Of a stretch of DNA of 64,000 nucleotides, positions 42,047 to 51,308 are shown one piece after another. Each line of letters opens with the position of its first letter. Positions within the stretch are counted from its first letter, which is position 1. The notes under the pieces are model-generated. The model was not told where the DNA came from and ran no database searches. It saw nothing but the letters and a program-made list of their open reading frames with translations. The DNA is from Oligoflexales bacterium (GTDB taxonomy: Bacteria; Bdellovibrionota_B; Oligoflexia; Oligoflexales; RGVZ01), in NCBI GenBank assembly GCA_947494335.1, contig CANLUT010000004.1, positions 62,001 to 126,000 on the forward strand, given 5' to 3'. The translations under genes were made by a program, and so were the position numbers.

Positions 42047-43278
42047 GTCGTAATCTCCCTGAACTCAGCGCGAAGATCTCGCGCTTTTTCAAACGGCAGC
42101 AGGTCACCAGCCATTAGTAACAGATATCTTGTCAGCGATTCAATTCGGTTTTGAAAGTAATCCATTCGATTATTATTGATGGAGCACTGATGGAGCATGT
42201 CGCCAATAGATTCTGGAGCCAAATTCCCTGAAGCGTCCAGGTAAATCGACATCGCACCGTCGTGATTCAAAGAAAGTGTAAACGCCTCTAAATCAGATAC
42301 GGGTAACTTGACCGCAGCAGATTGAAACGCAGCCGAGGTCAACCCTCTCAGCATTTGATAGGCATCAATTCCGGATCGCAAGGTTGCAAATTTTCCATCG
42401 AGTCGAACACCACTTACATCTGGCATACCCTCTAATTTAAGATGCCCAACAGCAACAAGTCGATGAATAGCCAGCGCGGTGTTGGCTTTAACAAGCTTGC
42501 TTCGTTGGATAACCTCCTCCATGGTTGGAGATCCAGAGCAAATCTCGAGCATGTCCCCGATAAATGTCCCCTGCTTAGCAACGTCCGGCCTTTCTGTGTC
42601 CAATCGATGAATACGAACCATGGGACCGATTCTGTTCATGAATGATCGAAACTGTGCACCATAGCTGAAGGCAGCATCAAGTAAAACCAATGTCCCTGTC
42701 TCAAAACTTATCTCCACCGGAGACGAACCGGACTGAATTTCGACGAAACTACTCTCATATAAAAAAACACTGCGGAAGATTTCCCGCACTTGGGATCTCA
42801 AGGCATGCCAAAGATCAATTGTGTTAAAGCTACCACTTGCCAAAAGCACCTTACCGAATTTGGTCTTGCGATCAACTTGAACTGCGAATTGAGTCAATTG
42901 ATCGAGGGAAATAATAGCCTCACGATAGATTACCTCTCCAAGGCGATCGTCCATCAGGTCAGAAGAAGCAAAAACCAGTTCGCCCGATTTAAAATAGAGT
43001 TTCTTTACGCCTTGACCGGTATCAACAGATACCATTCCGCTCCACCGCCGCTGATTGATACCGGCGAAAAAGTCATAGAGCATGTCTGCCGAGCATTTGG
43101 CAAATCCTGTTGCTTTATCAATTGATGCATCTGGGGCCGACTCAAATGCAATGACTCTTCGGCTCCCAATCTTTGATGCTTTCCACGGCTTCCCAGACGG
43201 CGGATGATCACTCGACTGCAGGCCGGAAATCACTAAATTCGATTCATTCCAATTAGCTGAAATCTCGTTGGAATCCAT
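42043..43278 (-). CDS. DUF4388-type protein
   Basis: 411 residues. Residues about 60-190 match the DUF4388 (PatA N-terminal-like) pattern: ALYDF-like opening, the glycine-tryptophan strand RWSGMVSVDTGQGVKKLYFKSGELVFASSDLMDDRLGE (broken here for length at VKK), then DLTQ and a FGKVLLASG hinge. Residues about 250-285 look like a winged helix (MEEVIQRSKLVKANTALAIH), often found behind this domain. The family is common in Myxococcota and relatives beside two-component genes; a regulatory role is likely but not known. It starts 6 bases after ntrX and overlaps rlmB by 4. Confidence 0.6.
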   Translation of the reverse strand: MDSNEISANWNESNLVISGLQSSDHPPSGKPWKASKIGSRRVIAFESAPDASIDKATGFAKCSADMLYDFFAGINQRRWSGMVSVDTGQGVKKLYFKSGELVFASSDLMDDRLGEVIYREAIISLDQLTQFAVQVDRKTKFGKVLLASGSFNTIDLWHALRSQVREIFRSVFLYESSFVEIQSGSSPVEISFETGTLVLLDAAFSYGAQFRSFMNRIGPMVRIHRLDTERPDVAKQGTFIGDMLEICSGSPTMEEVIQRSKLVKANTALAIHRLVAVGHLKLEGMPDVSGVRLDGKFATLRSGIDAYQMLRGLTSAAFQSAAVKLPVSDLEAFTLSLNHDGAMSIYLDASGNLAPESIGDMLHQCSINNNRMDYFQNRIESLTRYLLLMAGDLLPFEKARDLRAEFREITT

Positions 43279-43284
43279 ATTAGT

Positions 43285-44652
43285 TCACCCTTTCAACTTC
43301 TTGGGATCGATATCGTAGGACTTCAGTTTGCGATGAAGATTACTGCGTTCAATGTTCAAAGCATCTGCGGTCTTGGAAACATTCCAGTCACACTCTTCAA
43401 GTTTACCAAGAATATAGGATCGCTCAAAGTCACTTTTGGCAGTCTTCAAAGACTGGCCGGTTTTCGATAAATCGAGTTTTTCCGAGTTACCCGAGGTAAT
43501 CTCATCAGGCAAGTCATCCAAGCCAATCTCCGGTCCCGAGGATAAAATAACGAGTCGTTCAAGATTATTTTTCAGCTCGCGAACATTTCCTGGCCAATCA
43601 TATGCAACCAAGACACGCAACGCGTCCTCCGAAAGTCGAATTGGCGTCCCCTCAGCCTCGGAAAATAACTTCATAAAGTGGTCGACCAAAAGAGGTATGT
43701 CTTGACGGCGCTCTCGCAAAGGACGCACCGTCAGGGGAATAACATTCAAACGATAAAAAAGATCCTCCCTAAACGAACCCTGTTTGATCGCCAATGGCAG
43801 ATCTCTATTGGTCGCCGCAATCACCCGCACATCCACATTCAAGGTTTTGTTGTCGCCGACACGCTCAAAACTTTTCTCCTGCAGCACTCGTAATACCTTA
43901 GCCTGCGTTTTGAGCGACATGTCACCCACTTCATCCAAAAATATTGTACCTTGATGCGCGAGTTCAAATCGCCCCTTACGATCTGCTACTGCATTTGTGA
44001 ACGCACCTTTAACATGACCAAATAACTCAGCTTCAATTAACTCTTCAGGTATCGCCGCACAATTTATAGCCACAAAAGGTTTATTTGCACGCGGACTTAA
44101 ATTGTGAATAAGACGCGCAACAACCTCTTTGCCAGCACCGTTTTCGCCGACGATCAAAACCGAAGCATTCTTAGGCCCAACAGCCGTAATCTGCTTTCTT
44201 AGAGACATAGTATTGGGCGATGTGCCAATTAAATCTTGAACATTAGATTCTCCCGGACCCTCACCCGCCTTCTCGGCAATGATCCGCGCTTGCCCAAGCA
44301 AAGCAAGAATTCGCTGTAGCTCAAGAGGCTTTTCGAGAACCTCAAAGGCTCCCAGACGAGTCGCTTTTACGGCGGTCTCAATGGTCGCGTGCCCACTCAT
44401 AATGACCACCGGGATATCTGGATTCATGTCTTTTATCTGCTGAAGTACCGTGATCCCATCCATCTGGGGCATCCAGATATCTAGAAAGACGAGGTCCGGA
44501 GGATTCAATTTACATTCAACAAGTCCCCTGGATCCATTCAGTACAGCCGAAGCCTGCCAACCCTCATCTTCGATGACGCCCACCAGGCTTTCGCCAATGC
44601 TTTTCTCGTCGTCAATGATAAGAGCACGCATTTTTTTCGTCTGCGATGTCAT
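43285..44652 (-). CDS. ntrX: NtrX-type response regulator
   Basis: Partner of the adjacent NtrY-like kinase. 455 residues. Receiver domain 8-122 with phospho-acceptor D58 (FLDIWMPQMDG). AAA+ domain 140-375 with Walker A GENGAGKE (169-176), Walker B IFLDEVGD and the arginine finger in REDLFYRLNV. C-terminal Fis-type helix-turn-helix (WNVSKTADALNIERSNLHRK). The sigma-54 contact loop, normally GAFTGA, reads GAFTNA at 216-221. Factors with an altered loop may not use sigma-54, so it could be a repressor or sigma-70 regulator. Overlaps ntrY by 4 bases (ATGA). Confidence 0.82.
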   Translation of the reverse strand: MTSQTKKMRALIIDDEKSIGESLVGVIEDEGWQASAVLNGSRGLVECKLNPPDLVFLDIWMPQMDGITVLQQIKDMNPDIPVVIMSGHATIETAVKATRLGAFEVLEKPLELQRILALLGQARIIAEKAGEGPGESNVQDLIGTSPNTMSLRKQITAVGPKNASVLIVGENGAGKEVVARLIHNLSPRANKPFVAINCAAIPEELIEAELFGHVKGAFTNAVADRKGRFELAHQGTIFLDEVGDMSLKTQAKVLRVLQEKSFERVGDNKTLNVDVRVIAATNRDLPLAIKQGSFREDLFYRLNVIPLTVRPLRERRQDIPLLVDHFMKLFSEAEGTPIRLSEDALRVLVAYDWPGNVRELKNNLERLVILSSGPEIGLDDLPDEITSGNSEKLDLSKTGQSLKTAKSDFERSYILGKLEECDWNVSKTADALNIERSNLHRKLKSYDIDPKKLKG

Positions 44653-46889
44653 GCTTTTGCTTTCCCCCGCACCGGTAATTCAATCCTAAACAATGTCCCA
44701 TTTGCGTCACTTTTGACAAGCCTAACGTAGCCGCCATGGTCACTAACAATTTGACTGACCATAGCCAAGCCCAGGCCGGTGCCGCCCTCTTTGGTTGAAA
44801 CGTACGGCTCAAAAATCCGGTCTCGGATTTCCTCAGGAACTCCGGAACCATTATCGCCAACCTCCAACACCTGGGCAGCAATACTCTCATCAAATATTGT
44901 TGAAATAGAGATCAACCCCGGGCGCTGATTGACGAGCACGGCATCAACAGCATTCGTCAGCAAATTGACGACCACGCGATTAAACTGATCCGGATCAAGG
45001 TCAACGTCCCGCAAATCGGCATAGGACTCCGAAAAGGAAACTTGGGGATAGCCGTGCCGGAAAACATCCAAAGCTGACTGGACGATGCTATTGAGCGAAG
45101 ACGGGCGAGGCTGGATGGCTGGCAGTCTGGAAAACTTACTAAATTCGTTCACCAAGCCCCTTAATGTATCGACCTGGACCAGAATTGACTCAACACACTT
45201 TTTAAACACATCCTGATCATCACCCTCAAAACGATCGGAGAATCGTCTCAACAGCCTTTCCGCTGACAATCGAATAGGGGTTATAGGATTTTTGATTTCA
45301 TGAGCGATACGCTTCGCAACCTCACGCCAAGCCGTTGCGCGTTGAATACGAATTCTGTCCGTAGCGTCGTCAATGACCATAACAGTCCCTTGAAAGTCGC
45401 CGCCAGGTGTTTCGATATGACTCGCAGCAACAAAAATAGTTGCATCCAATCCAAAGTCGCGAAGGTCAACTTCACGGGCAGACGGCTTTTCGATATCTGA
45501 GATTCCATCCCATAAGCGCTCGTACAGCTGTAAACCTAAGACCTCGACAATTTTGCGACCAACCGGTTGAACTATCTGAAGGCCAAGCATACTAATCGCC
45601 GAGTCATTGAACGCCGTCACAACTCCCTGGGCATCCACTGCAATAACGCCAGATACAATATTTTCAAACACAACTTCCATGTATCTGCGACGCCGATCAA
45701 GCTCGCGGTTTGAATCTTCCAATCGCGCCTGCGCAGTTTCTACGTCACTTTTATGACGAGACAAATCCATGGTCATGGAATTGAAAGCCTCGGTCAGCTG
45801 TCCCGTCTCGTCCTCTGTGAAGTTCTTAAGGTTAATCGTGTAGTTACCCAAGGCAACTTCCCTAGTTGCCTCGGCCAGTACTTGCAAAGGACCCGTAATA
45901 CCTCTCGCCACGTAAAACCCAAACCACACCGCTGCAAACACGATCAGCAAGGTCATAACAGTAACGAGAATTAGATAACTGACCCTAACCAATTGGGCAC
46001 CAGGCTTTAAAGCTGACAATCCGTCCAGAATGGTTTGAATGTTTGCCAATACAGGCACATCAAATCTCTCCTCAATCGTGATCATCGCCCGAAGATGGCC
46101 GCGATCGTTGCGAACAGGAACAGCCGCGCGGATCAAGTCTTTGCCATTTTCAACTGAAACAGTCGATGCACCAACAAGGTAAGGCTTCGAGCCAAATCGA
46201 GAAATCATCTCCGTGAGCGCAGCTCTCGCGTCTGGTGTTTCATCACGCTGACCGGACAGAACAGAGTCTCGATTCAACATCCTTCCAGATGAATCGTAAA
46301 TTCGAAGAGACTGGATACCGTGCTCAAGCTCAAAGCCAGACAATTCATATGCCACCTGATGACTGAGCATCATCTCGTCGTTTATAGAGAGATTTGCTTT
46401 TACTCGTGACGCCGCCAGTTTCGCAACACTCTCAAGTCTTCGCTGATCCTGAAGATAGATTTGTGCCCCAGCATCACGTGTTTGCTGCGTCGTTTCTTTA
46501 ACCCGGCCGCCAAACCACTCATCAAAGCTTTTGGTGATAAACCTCGTGCTCACATAAAAGACCAGAACAGTCGGCACAAGGGAAAAAACGATAAATACAC
46601 CAACAAGTTTAGTCCTCAATCGACTCCCGAAGACTCCGCGTCGCCGATCAACCAAGAGCTTGGCAATGTTACGAATCACCAGAAGACTGAGCAGAATTGC
46701 CAGAAAAATATTTAAATTGATAATTCCGTAGTACAGAATCGAAGCCAGCATTGAAAAATCGCGGGCAATCGTCTCACTCAGGTTATATAAACGCGTTTCA
46801 AGTCTGCTAATTGCAATTAAAGCCGACGTAATAGCCAGGATCCCGAAAATCTCAAGCATCCGCCTTCTATCAACGAATGGGTATTTCAT
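44649..46889 (-). CDS. ntrY: NtrY-type sensor histidine kinase
   Basis: Inner-membrane sensor that phosphorylates NtrX. 746 residues: three membrane segments in the first 115, a periplasmic sensor region, another membrane segment near 300-325, a HAMP domain, a PAS domain (YMEVVFENIVSGVIAVDAQG), the phospho-acceptor region RIAHEIKNPITPIRLSAERL, and the ATPase domain with NLLTNAVDAV, DNGSGVPEEIRDRIFEPY and GGTGLGLAMV. This N-terminal layout (ALIAISRLE... FSLVPTVLVFYVSTRFI) is typical of NtrY. In other bacteria NtrYX senses nitrogen or redox state; the signal here is unknown. Confidence 0.85.
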   Translation of the reverse strand: MKYPFVDRRRMLEIFGILAITSALIAISRLETRLYNLSETIARDFSMLASILYYGIINLNIFLAILLSLLVIRNIAKLLVDRRRGVFGSRLRTKLVGVFIVFSLVPTVLVFYVSTRFITKSFDEWFGGRVKETTQQTRDAGAQIYLQDQRRLESVAKLAASRVKANLSINDEMMLSHQVAYELSGFELEHGIQSLRIYDSSGRMLNRDSVLSGQRDETPDARAALTEMISRFGSKPYLVGASTVSVENGKDLIRAAVPVRNDRGHLRAMITIEERFDVPVLANIQTILDGLSALKPGAQLVRVSYLILVTVMTLLIVFAAVWFGFYVARGITGPLQVLAEATREVALGNYTINLKNFTEDETGQLTEAFNSMTMDLSRHKSDVETAQARLEDSNRELDRRRRYMEVVFENIVSGVIAVDAQGVVTAFNDSAISMLGLQIVQPVGRKIVEVLGLQLYERLWDGISDIEKPSAREVDLRDFGLDATIFVAASHIETPGGDFQGTVMVIDDATDRIRIQRATAWREVAKRIAHEIKNPITPIRLSAERLLRRFSDRFEGDDQDVFKKCVESILVQVDTLRGLVNEFSKFSRLPAIQPRPSSLNSIVQSALDVFRHGYPQVSFSESYADLRDVDLDPDQFNRVVVNLLTNAVDAVLVNQRPGLISISTIFDESIAAQVLEVGDNGSGVPEEIRDRIFEPYVSTKEGGTGLGLAMVSQIVSDHGGYVRLVKSDANGTLFRIELPVRGKAKA

Positions 46890-47590
46890 GACCCCTTCCA
46901 GTCAATGGGAATCCTCGCAAAAATCTTACGTCCCCTGGAAAATCTTATTTCCTTACGAAGGGCGCCGTCTGCTCTGCTTTTTGTGACAAGGTCATGCTTA
47001 ACGTTTTCATTACCCCTAACATTGGTTCCAATATCTAAAACCTTAATTTGGTCAGTTGCAGCGAGACTCAGACGCTGTTTGTCTGTCAAACGCATCCTCT
47101 CACCGTTGATTTCAATATCAAAAAAAAGCAACTGAGGCTCAACAATCACTATGGGTATTTCCACTGTTTGAACATGATTTCCGCGTATTTTTATGCGGTT
47201 GACACGGCTGCCGTCCTTGGATCGCACACCACCGTTGATCACTTCGGCACTATCGATCAGTTTCCCTTGATCATTGTTTGCGCTCGCTTTCAGATCTTCA
47301 TAACCAATGAGATCGATCGTAAAACCTTGGTCTGACGACGATACAACTGCACCAACTAATACAAACAGGTCACCATCGACTATGGTCAATTGGTCTTTGG
47401 CAGCAACTTGGCGACGTTCACCGTTGACATCCACAATTAGCGCTTGAACTGTAGATAAAGACTTTTTCGAAGCGTGGGAATGAGATGCCTGCACCCCCCC
47501 GGCGAAGCATGGATGTGCAAAAGCAGACAGGATGATTAGATTTGATAGAAAGATTGGTACCATATACTGCGCGCCAACACTGAAAAACAT
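46886..47590 (-). CDS. exported protein with two internal repeats
   Basis: About 235 residues from the ATG at 47590, chosen because it opens a signal peptide (VPIFLSNLIILSAFAHPCFA); no strong binding site marks it, and ATG 47563 is possible. The longer frame would run through the divergent gene's start. The mature part holds two related units: VNGERRQVAAKDQLTIVDGD and INGERMRLTDKQRLSLAATD, each followed by a D/I-x-V-L strand. I do not recognise the family. Its stop overlaps the ntrY start by 4 bases, so it is the first gene of the operon and may act as a periplasmic input to NtrY. Confidence 0.55.
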   Translation of the reverse strand: MFFSVGAQYMVPIFLSNLIILSAFAHPCFAGGVQASHSHASKKSLSTVQALIVDVNGERRQVAAKDQLTIVDGDLFVLVGAVVSSSDQGFTIDLIGYEDLKASANNDQGKLIDSAEVINGGVRSKDGSRVNRIKIRGNHVQTVEIPIVIVEPQLLFFDIEINGERMRLTDKQRLSLAATDQIKVLDIGTNVRGNENVKHDLVTKSRADGALRKEIRFSRGRKIFARIPIDWKGS

Positions 47591-47678
47591 ATTCCCACAG
47601 CCCCCTACAGGATGGTAACCTTGAGATAGTCGAAGCTCATAGTACCACAATAATTTCAAAGTTTGCAGAAACCTTAAG

Positions 47679-48599
47679 ATGCTAACCATCGACACTACTA
47701 AAATATCAGGATTCCGAGACGCCATGGCGCAGCGGGGCAAACAGTCGGCGACCATCGACAGCTACACGCGCGACATGGCAAACTTCCTTAAATTTACTGA
47801 AGAATTCAACATCAACAGCGGTGATATCGGTCTGAGGACCTTAGAGGAATTCAAAAATTGGCAACTCGATCGCGGCTCAAAACACAGTAGCATTCGTAGA
47901 TCTGTGATTTCAGTGCGTATGTTCTTTCGATGGTTAGAGGAAAGTGGCGACTTGCATCAAAACCCTCTTGACCAGGCACCAGTCCCGGCGCATGAGTATC
48001 ACTCTGCCCGCACGATTGACCCCGAAAAACTCAGATTAATGATTGATATAGCCCGAACAGGGGAAAGTCAGCTGAAAGCCTCGCGAGATGTCGCCCTCAT
48101 TTTGCTGATAGCCCACGAGGGCTTGAAGGCATCCGAAATTGTCTCTCTCACCTGGCAGAATTTTTTCTCGGCTGGTGAGGCTGCTCGTCTCACTATCTCT
48201 GGTGAGCGCGCCCGAACCATAGGACTCGAGTCCGCAACGACGGAAGCTATTCGCATCTATCGCGACGCGTTGAAAAATGACAACCGGACGAGGACCACCT
48301 TGCAGACGTCCAGTCCTTTATTTATGTCATTCAAGGGTGCAGATGCCAGAACTGTGCAGCATGGAATCACGCGTCACGGACTCAAATTTGCAATTTACGA
48401 GTTAGGACAGGCGGCGGACATTCCTCAATTGAATGCCGAGCAACTAAGGCACTTTGCGATGGCGCACAAATTGGACTTGGGATTTACACCTGATATGGTC
48501 ATGGCCCATTTGGGACTTCGTCGAATTGGAAATATCGGTAAACACGTCCAAAGTACACTGGATCGCCCTTGTCAAAAATTCGCAGAACCTCAGCTATAG
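47679..48599 (+). CDS. tyrosine-recombinase-fold protein lacking catalytic residues
   Basis: 306 residues with the two-domain XerC/XerD layout: an N-terminal SAM-like core-binding domain (TIDSYTRDMANFLKFTEEF, SSIRRSVISVRMFFRWLEE) and a C-terminal catalytic fold. Against the XerD catalytic set, Arg I is Lys (K150, GLKASEI), the beta-hairpin Lys is lost (SGERART), His of H-x-x-R is Glu (E254-QL-R257), the second His is Leu (L280) and the nucleophile Tyr is Gly (G287). Only R257 remains. The frame is intact, so it looks like a maintained DNA-binding protein rather than a wreck. It is divergent from the NtrYX operon with 88 bases between. Confidence 0.65.
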   Translation: MLTIDTTKISGFRDAMAQRGKQSATIDSYTRDMANFLKFTEEFNINSGDIGLRTLEEFKNWQLDRGSKHSSIRRSVISVRMFFRWLEESGDLHQNPLDQAPVPAHEYHSARTIDPEKLRLMIDIARTGESQLKASRDVALILLIAHEGLKASEIVSLTWQNFFSAGEAARLTISGERARTIGLESATTEAIRIYRDALKNDNRTRTTLQTSSPLFMSFKGADARTVQHGITRHGLKFAIYELGQAADIPQLNAEQLRHFAMAHKLDLGFTPDMVMAHLGLRRIGNIGKHVQSTLDRPCQKFAEPQL

Positions 48600-48624
48600 T
48601 TTTACATACGGAGATAGCGAAAGC

Positions 48625-49527
48625 ATGACATACCTGCTTCAACGCCTCTTTATTGGTTACGCTAGCCTCGTCATACTTGAAGCCGTCGTGTCCTGCAAAG
48701 CCATCCACCAAAATGCGACACAATTAAAAGTGATTGGTGGAACAGAAATCCCCGAAGATCAAAGGCCATCCGTAAGAAAATTAAGGATCTTTGAACGAGA
48801 GGCAAACGGCATCTACTCGCAGCGTTCTGACTGCACGATGACTTTCATCAAACCGAACCTCGCATTGACAGCTGGACACTGCCTTTGCAAAGGAGACCGT
48901 TTCGTCTATGCCGAGAAGGAGCGTTGGGAGGATTTCATCGCCAAGAGCCATGTGATTCACCCACTGTATCGCTGTGACAATAAAACCCCGAACTCTTTCG
49001 ACATCGGTCTCATATGGTTTGAGGACAAAGTTAACATGCCAACAAGTGAGATTGGTTCAGGCACTTCAAATGAAAGCACGGAGGAAATGGCCCTCGTTGG
49101 ATACGGGAAAACGATCCTAAAAATAACTGGCAAGTTCTGGCTCGGAAGTAGAACTCCAGTGACCGAATCTGTACGTCCCTCCAATCGGCGCGACGGAAAA
49201 GAATTTGACGGCAAACACGAGGGTCTTGTTACTTGGAGGGGCGATCGTCCTCGAGATCCCGGTTTCATCAAGATATCGGCGATCTACGATGTCAAAACAC
49301 CAATCGCAGAACCAATGACCGAGGTTGCCAGCGCCGAGGGAGACAGTGGAGGTCCTGCTTTTTCACTTTACAGAAATCAGATAATTGGAATTATCTCGAG
49401 AGGTGGCATGTCATTTACCGGAATAGGATCCGATAAAGTCCAGGTCGTGACTGAGCTTGTTGACTTGAGGCGCAACGAAATTCAGGACTTCCTTAGAATT
49501 CACGGCATCGAAACGATGCCCCCCTGA
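48625..49527 (+). CDS. trypsin-like serine protease, lipoprotein
   Basis: 300 residues. Signal peptide with a lipobox VVSC (C24). S1-family catalytic triad: H85 in LALTAGHC, D126 in SFDIGLI, S241 in EGDSGGP. IGGTEI at 37-42 resembles the activation cleavage site of trypsins. The start is set at ATG 48625; a longer frame overlaps the recombinase-like gene. It is 25 bases after that gene and probably cotranscribed. It converges on the zinc-peptidase gene. Substrate unknown; cell-envelope location inferred from the lipobox. Confidence 0.82.
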   Translation: MTYLLQRLFIGYASLVILEAVVSCKAIHQNATQLKVIGGTEIPEDQRPSVRKLRIFEREANGIYSQRSDCTMTFIKPNLALTAGHCLCKGDRFVYAEKERWEDFIAKSHVIHPLYRCDNKTPNSFDIGLIWFEDKVNMPTSEIGSGTSNESTEEMALVGYGKTILKITGKFWLGSRTPVTESVRPSNRRDGKEFDGKHEGLVTWRGDRPRDPGFIKISAIYDVKTPIAEPMTEVASAEGDSGGPAFSLYRNQIIGIISRGGMSFTGIGSDKVQVVTELVDLRRNEIQDFLRIHGIETMPP

Positions 49528-49574
49528 CTAAGGACTATTTTTCGCAAACATTTGAAATAAATTTGGTTCTCTAT

Positions 49575-49607
49575 GAAAAAAGCCCCGGGCATCTCGGCCC
49601 CGGGGCT
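49575..49607 (-). terminator. rho-independent terminator of the zinc-peptidase gene
   Basis: Nine-base-pair stem AGCCCCGGG / CCCGGGGCT (49581-49589, 49599-49607) followed on the minus strand by TTTTTTCAT. It lies 26 bases after the stop at 49633. Confidence 0.9.
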
Positions 49608-49632
49608 TGCGCGTTCTGATGTCTGACCGGTT

Positions 49633-50946
49633 TTAGAATCCCAAAACTCTCTTCGTCCAAACTTGCCCCATCCACTCACGAATAACGTCTCGATTTTTTG
49701 CGGCTTCAGGAGAAGAGACAAAATGATTCAACAATTTTACGGCGTCGCAATCAATTCTACGGTCTCCGGCACCTAGCTTGATGTACTTAACACTTTCCTC
49801 AGCCAAAATAGCGTAGGCTGCTTTAAATTGCATGTTAGTTAGATAAGCAGGTTCCTTGACCTTCAGCGCAGCAACAACTGAGGAACCAAAGTGCAGAAAC
49901 TCAGCCGCTCCGTCTCCGATACAGATCTCGTTACCAATAGCGCTTCCTTTTCCTGCTTTGATCATTTCAATTGCCACGCGAAGATCTGCACGATAACCGC
50001 TCCACTCATCAAAAATATAGAGCGCCTCATTAGACCAGTAGTTATCAATCTGCTTCACCATGTATGTTTCGTAACGGCTGACTTTTTTCAACTCTGCTGG
50101 TACGTAAGCCCGAGCCTCACTTGGCTTCATGGCTGGCTCCAAAATTAAACCAGCTTTGCCATTGCCCACATAAATAACATTGTCTTTTACACCTCTGGTC
50201 GCCTCACGAACTGCATTGTTCAAGAAGTGCTGAGTTTCATGCGCGTTGGTCGTAGCGCCTTGGTTTTCAAGTTTCCGTTGAGAATGGCTCATGATGTCAC
50301 GATAGAAGGGACTACCAAGATCATCTCCGCTCCAACCGACGTTAGCGACATTGACGACTTTTAAAACAGATTGCCATTTAAAATCTCCATCCTGTTCGCC
50401 GAGATCAACACCGATATCAACATCTGAATACCCTGGGGATGAAACCTCGATTTGCTGACCTTCAATCTTGAGGTCCGATCTACCCTCAGCAGTCACATAA
50501 AGCAAAGCACTGATTTTGATTCTGTCAAACTTGGTTTGAGCAGCAGTAATTTCTGTACGCTTATCATCTTGATCATTGGTTAAATAAATTTTCTCTAACT
50601 TGGAGCCTTCTTTATCAGATTTTCCAAGAGACATCGTCAACGTGTAGGCGCATCCTCGAACAAGCTTTTCATCAGATAACTTGCCGGACGAAATATCAAT
50701 TTTTTGTGCGACTTTCATGATCGACTTGCCAACGACACCCTCGTCACAGGCACCTGGAACGATCGCGAGGTTATAAGCATCTAGCCGTCCGTCCGCTACA
50801 TACGGCTTTATTTGATCCGGAATAAGCATGGTAATCGAAGACATATTGGATCGATCAGGGTTTTGCGTGCTTTCATTCGACTGAATCGAACACGATATGA
50901 AGCCCATCCCTAAACACATCAAAACCAGGTTCTTTTTCGATACCAT
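49633..50946 (-). CDS. putative zinc metallopeptidase lipoprotein
   Basis: 437 residues from ATG 50946, chosen for GGAGG seven bases upstream; the longer frame is unlikely. Lipobox FISC gives lipid-modified C19. Residues 40-200 are beta-rich with no recognised domain. A zinc motif HETQH (236-240, in TNAHETQHFLNNAV) fits HExxH peptidases; DEWSGYR (about 313) is a possible third-ligand region of the gluzincin type. The family is not recognised. Single gene, converging on the trypsin-like gene. Confidence 0.55.
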   Translation of the reverse strand: MVSKKNLVLMCLGMGFISCSIQSNESTQNPDRSNMSSITMLIPDQIKPYVADGRLDAYNLAIVPGACDEGVVGKSIMKVAQKIDISSGKLSDEKLVRGCAYTLTMSLGKSDKEGSKLEKIYLTNDQDDKRTEITAAQTKFDRIKISALLYVTAEGRSDLKIEGQQIEVSSPGYSDVDIGVDLGEQDGDFKWQSVLKVVNVANVGWSGDDLGSPFYRDIMSHSQRKLENQGATTNAHETQHFLNNAVREATRGVKDNVIYVGNGKAGLILEPAMKPSEARAYVPAELKKVSRYETYMVKQIDNYWSNEALYIFDEWSGYRADLRVAIEMIKAGKGSAIGNEICIGDGAAEFLHFGSSVVAALKVKEPAYLTNMQFKAAYAILAEESVKYIKLGAGDRRIDCDAVKLLNHFVSSPEAAKNRDVIREWMGQVWTKRVLGF

Positions 50947-51199
50947 CTGCTGCCTCCAGTGAGAAATTCGGGAAATGGCGCTTGCTCCTACCGCAATGAA
51001 CCGAAAGACCCCGGTGCAACTTTCTAGCCAACCCCGCCTAGCTTTATTAGCCATAGATTACAGTTATTTACGCTCGCGAGTAGGACTTCAAGGTGTCGAG
51101 ACCTTGACCAAGCGTAAATCAATTAGACAGCTACAAGAACCGTGACGGGTTTCGATATCGACAATCTTAGGAGATGTTCATTTTAAAGCAGGAGGGAAA

Positions 51200-51286
51200 C
51201 GGAGAGAGAGGGATTCGAACCCTCGATAGCTGTTACACTATACCAGATTTCGAGTCTGGCGCCTTCAACCACTCGGCCATCTCTCC
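51200..51286 (-). tRNA. tRNA-Ser (anticodon CGA)
   Basis: 87 bases with the long variable arm of a serine tRNA. Acceptor GGAGAGA/TCTCTCC, anticodon stem CCAGA/TCTGG with loop CTCGAAA. Unlike the other seven tRNAs in the window, CCA is not encoded (GTTT follows). It lies 22 bases after tadA and may be cotranscribed. Confidence 0.93.
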
Positions 51287-51308
51287 CTAGGGATGAGACT
51301 TACGTCTA

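Noticed and set aside
47679-48599. Active integrase marking a genomic island
   Set aside because: No catalytic tyrosine, no flanking repeats or attachment sites, and neighbours are ordinary chromosomal genes.
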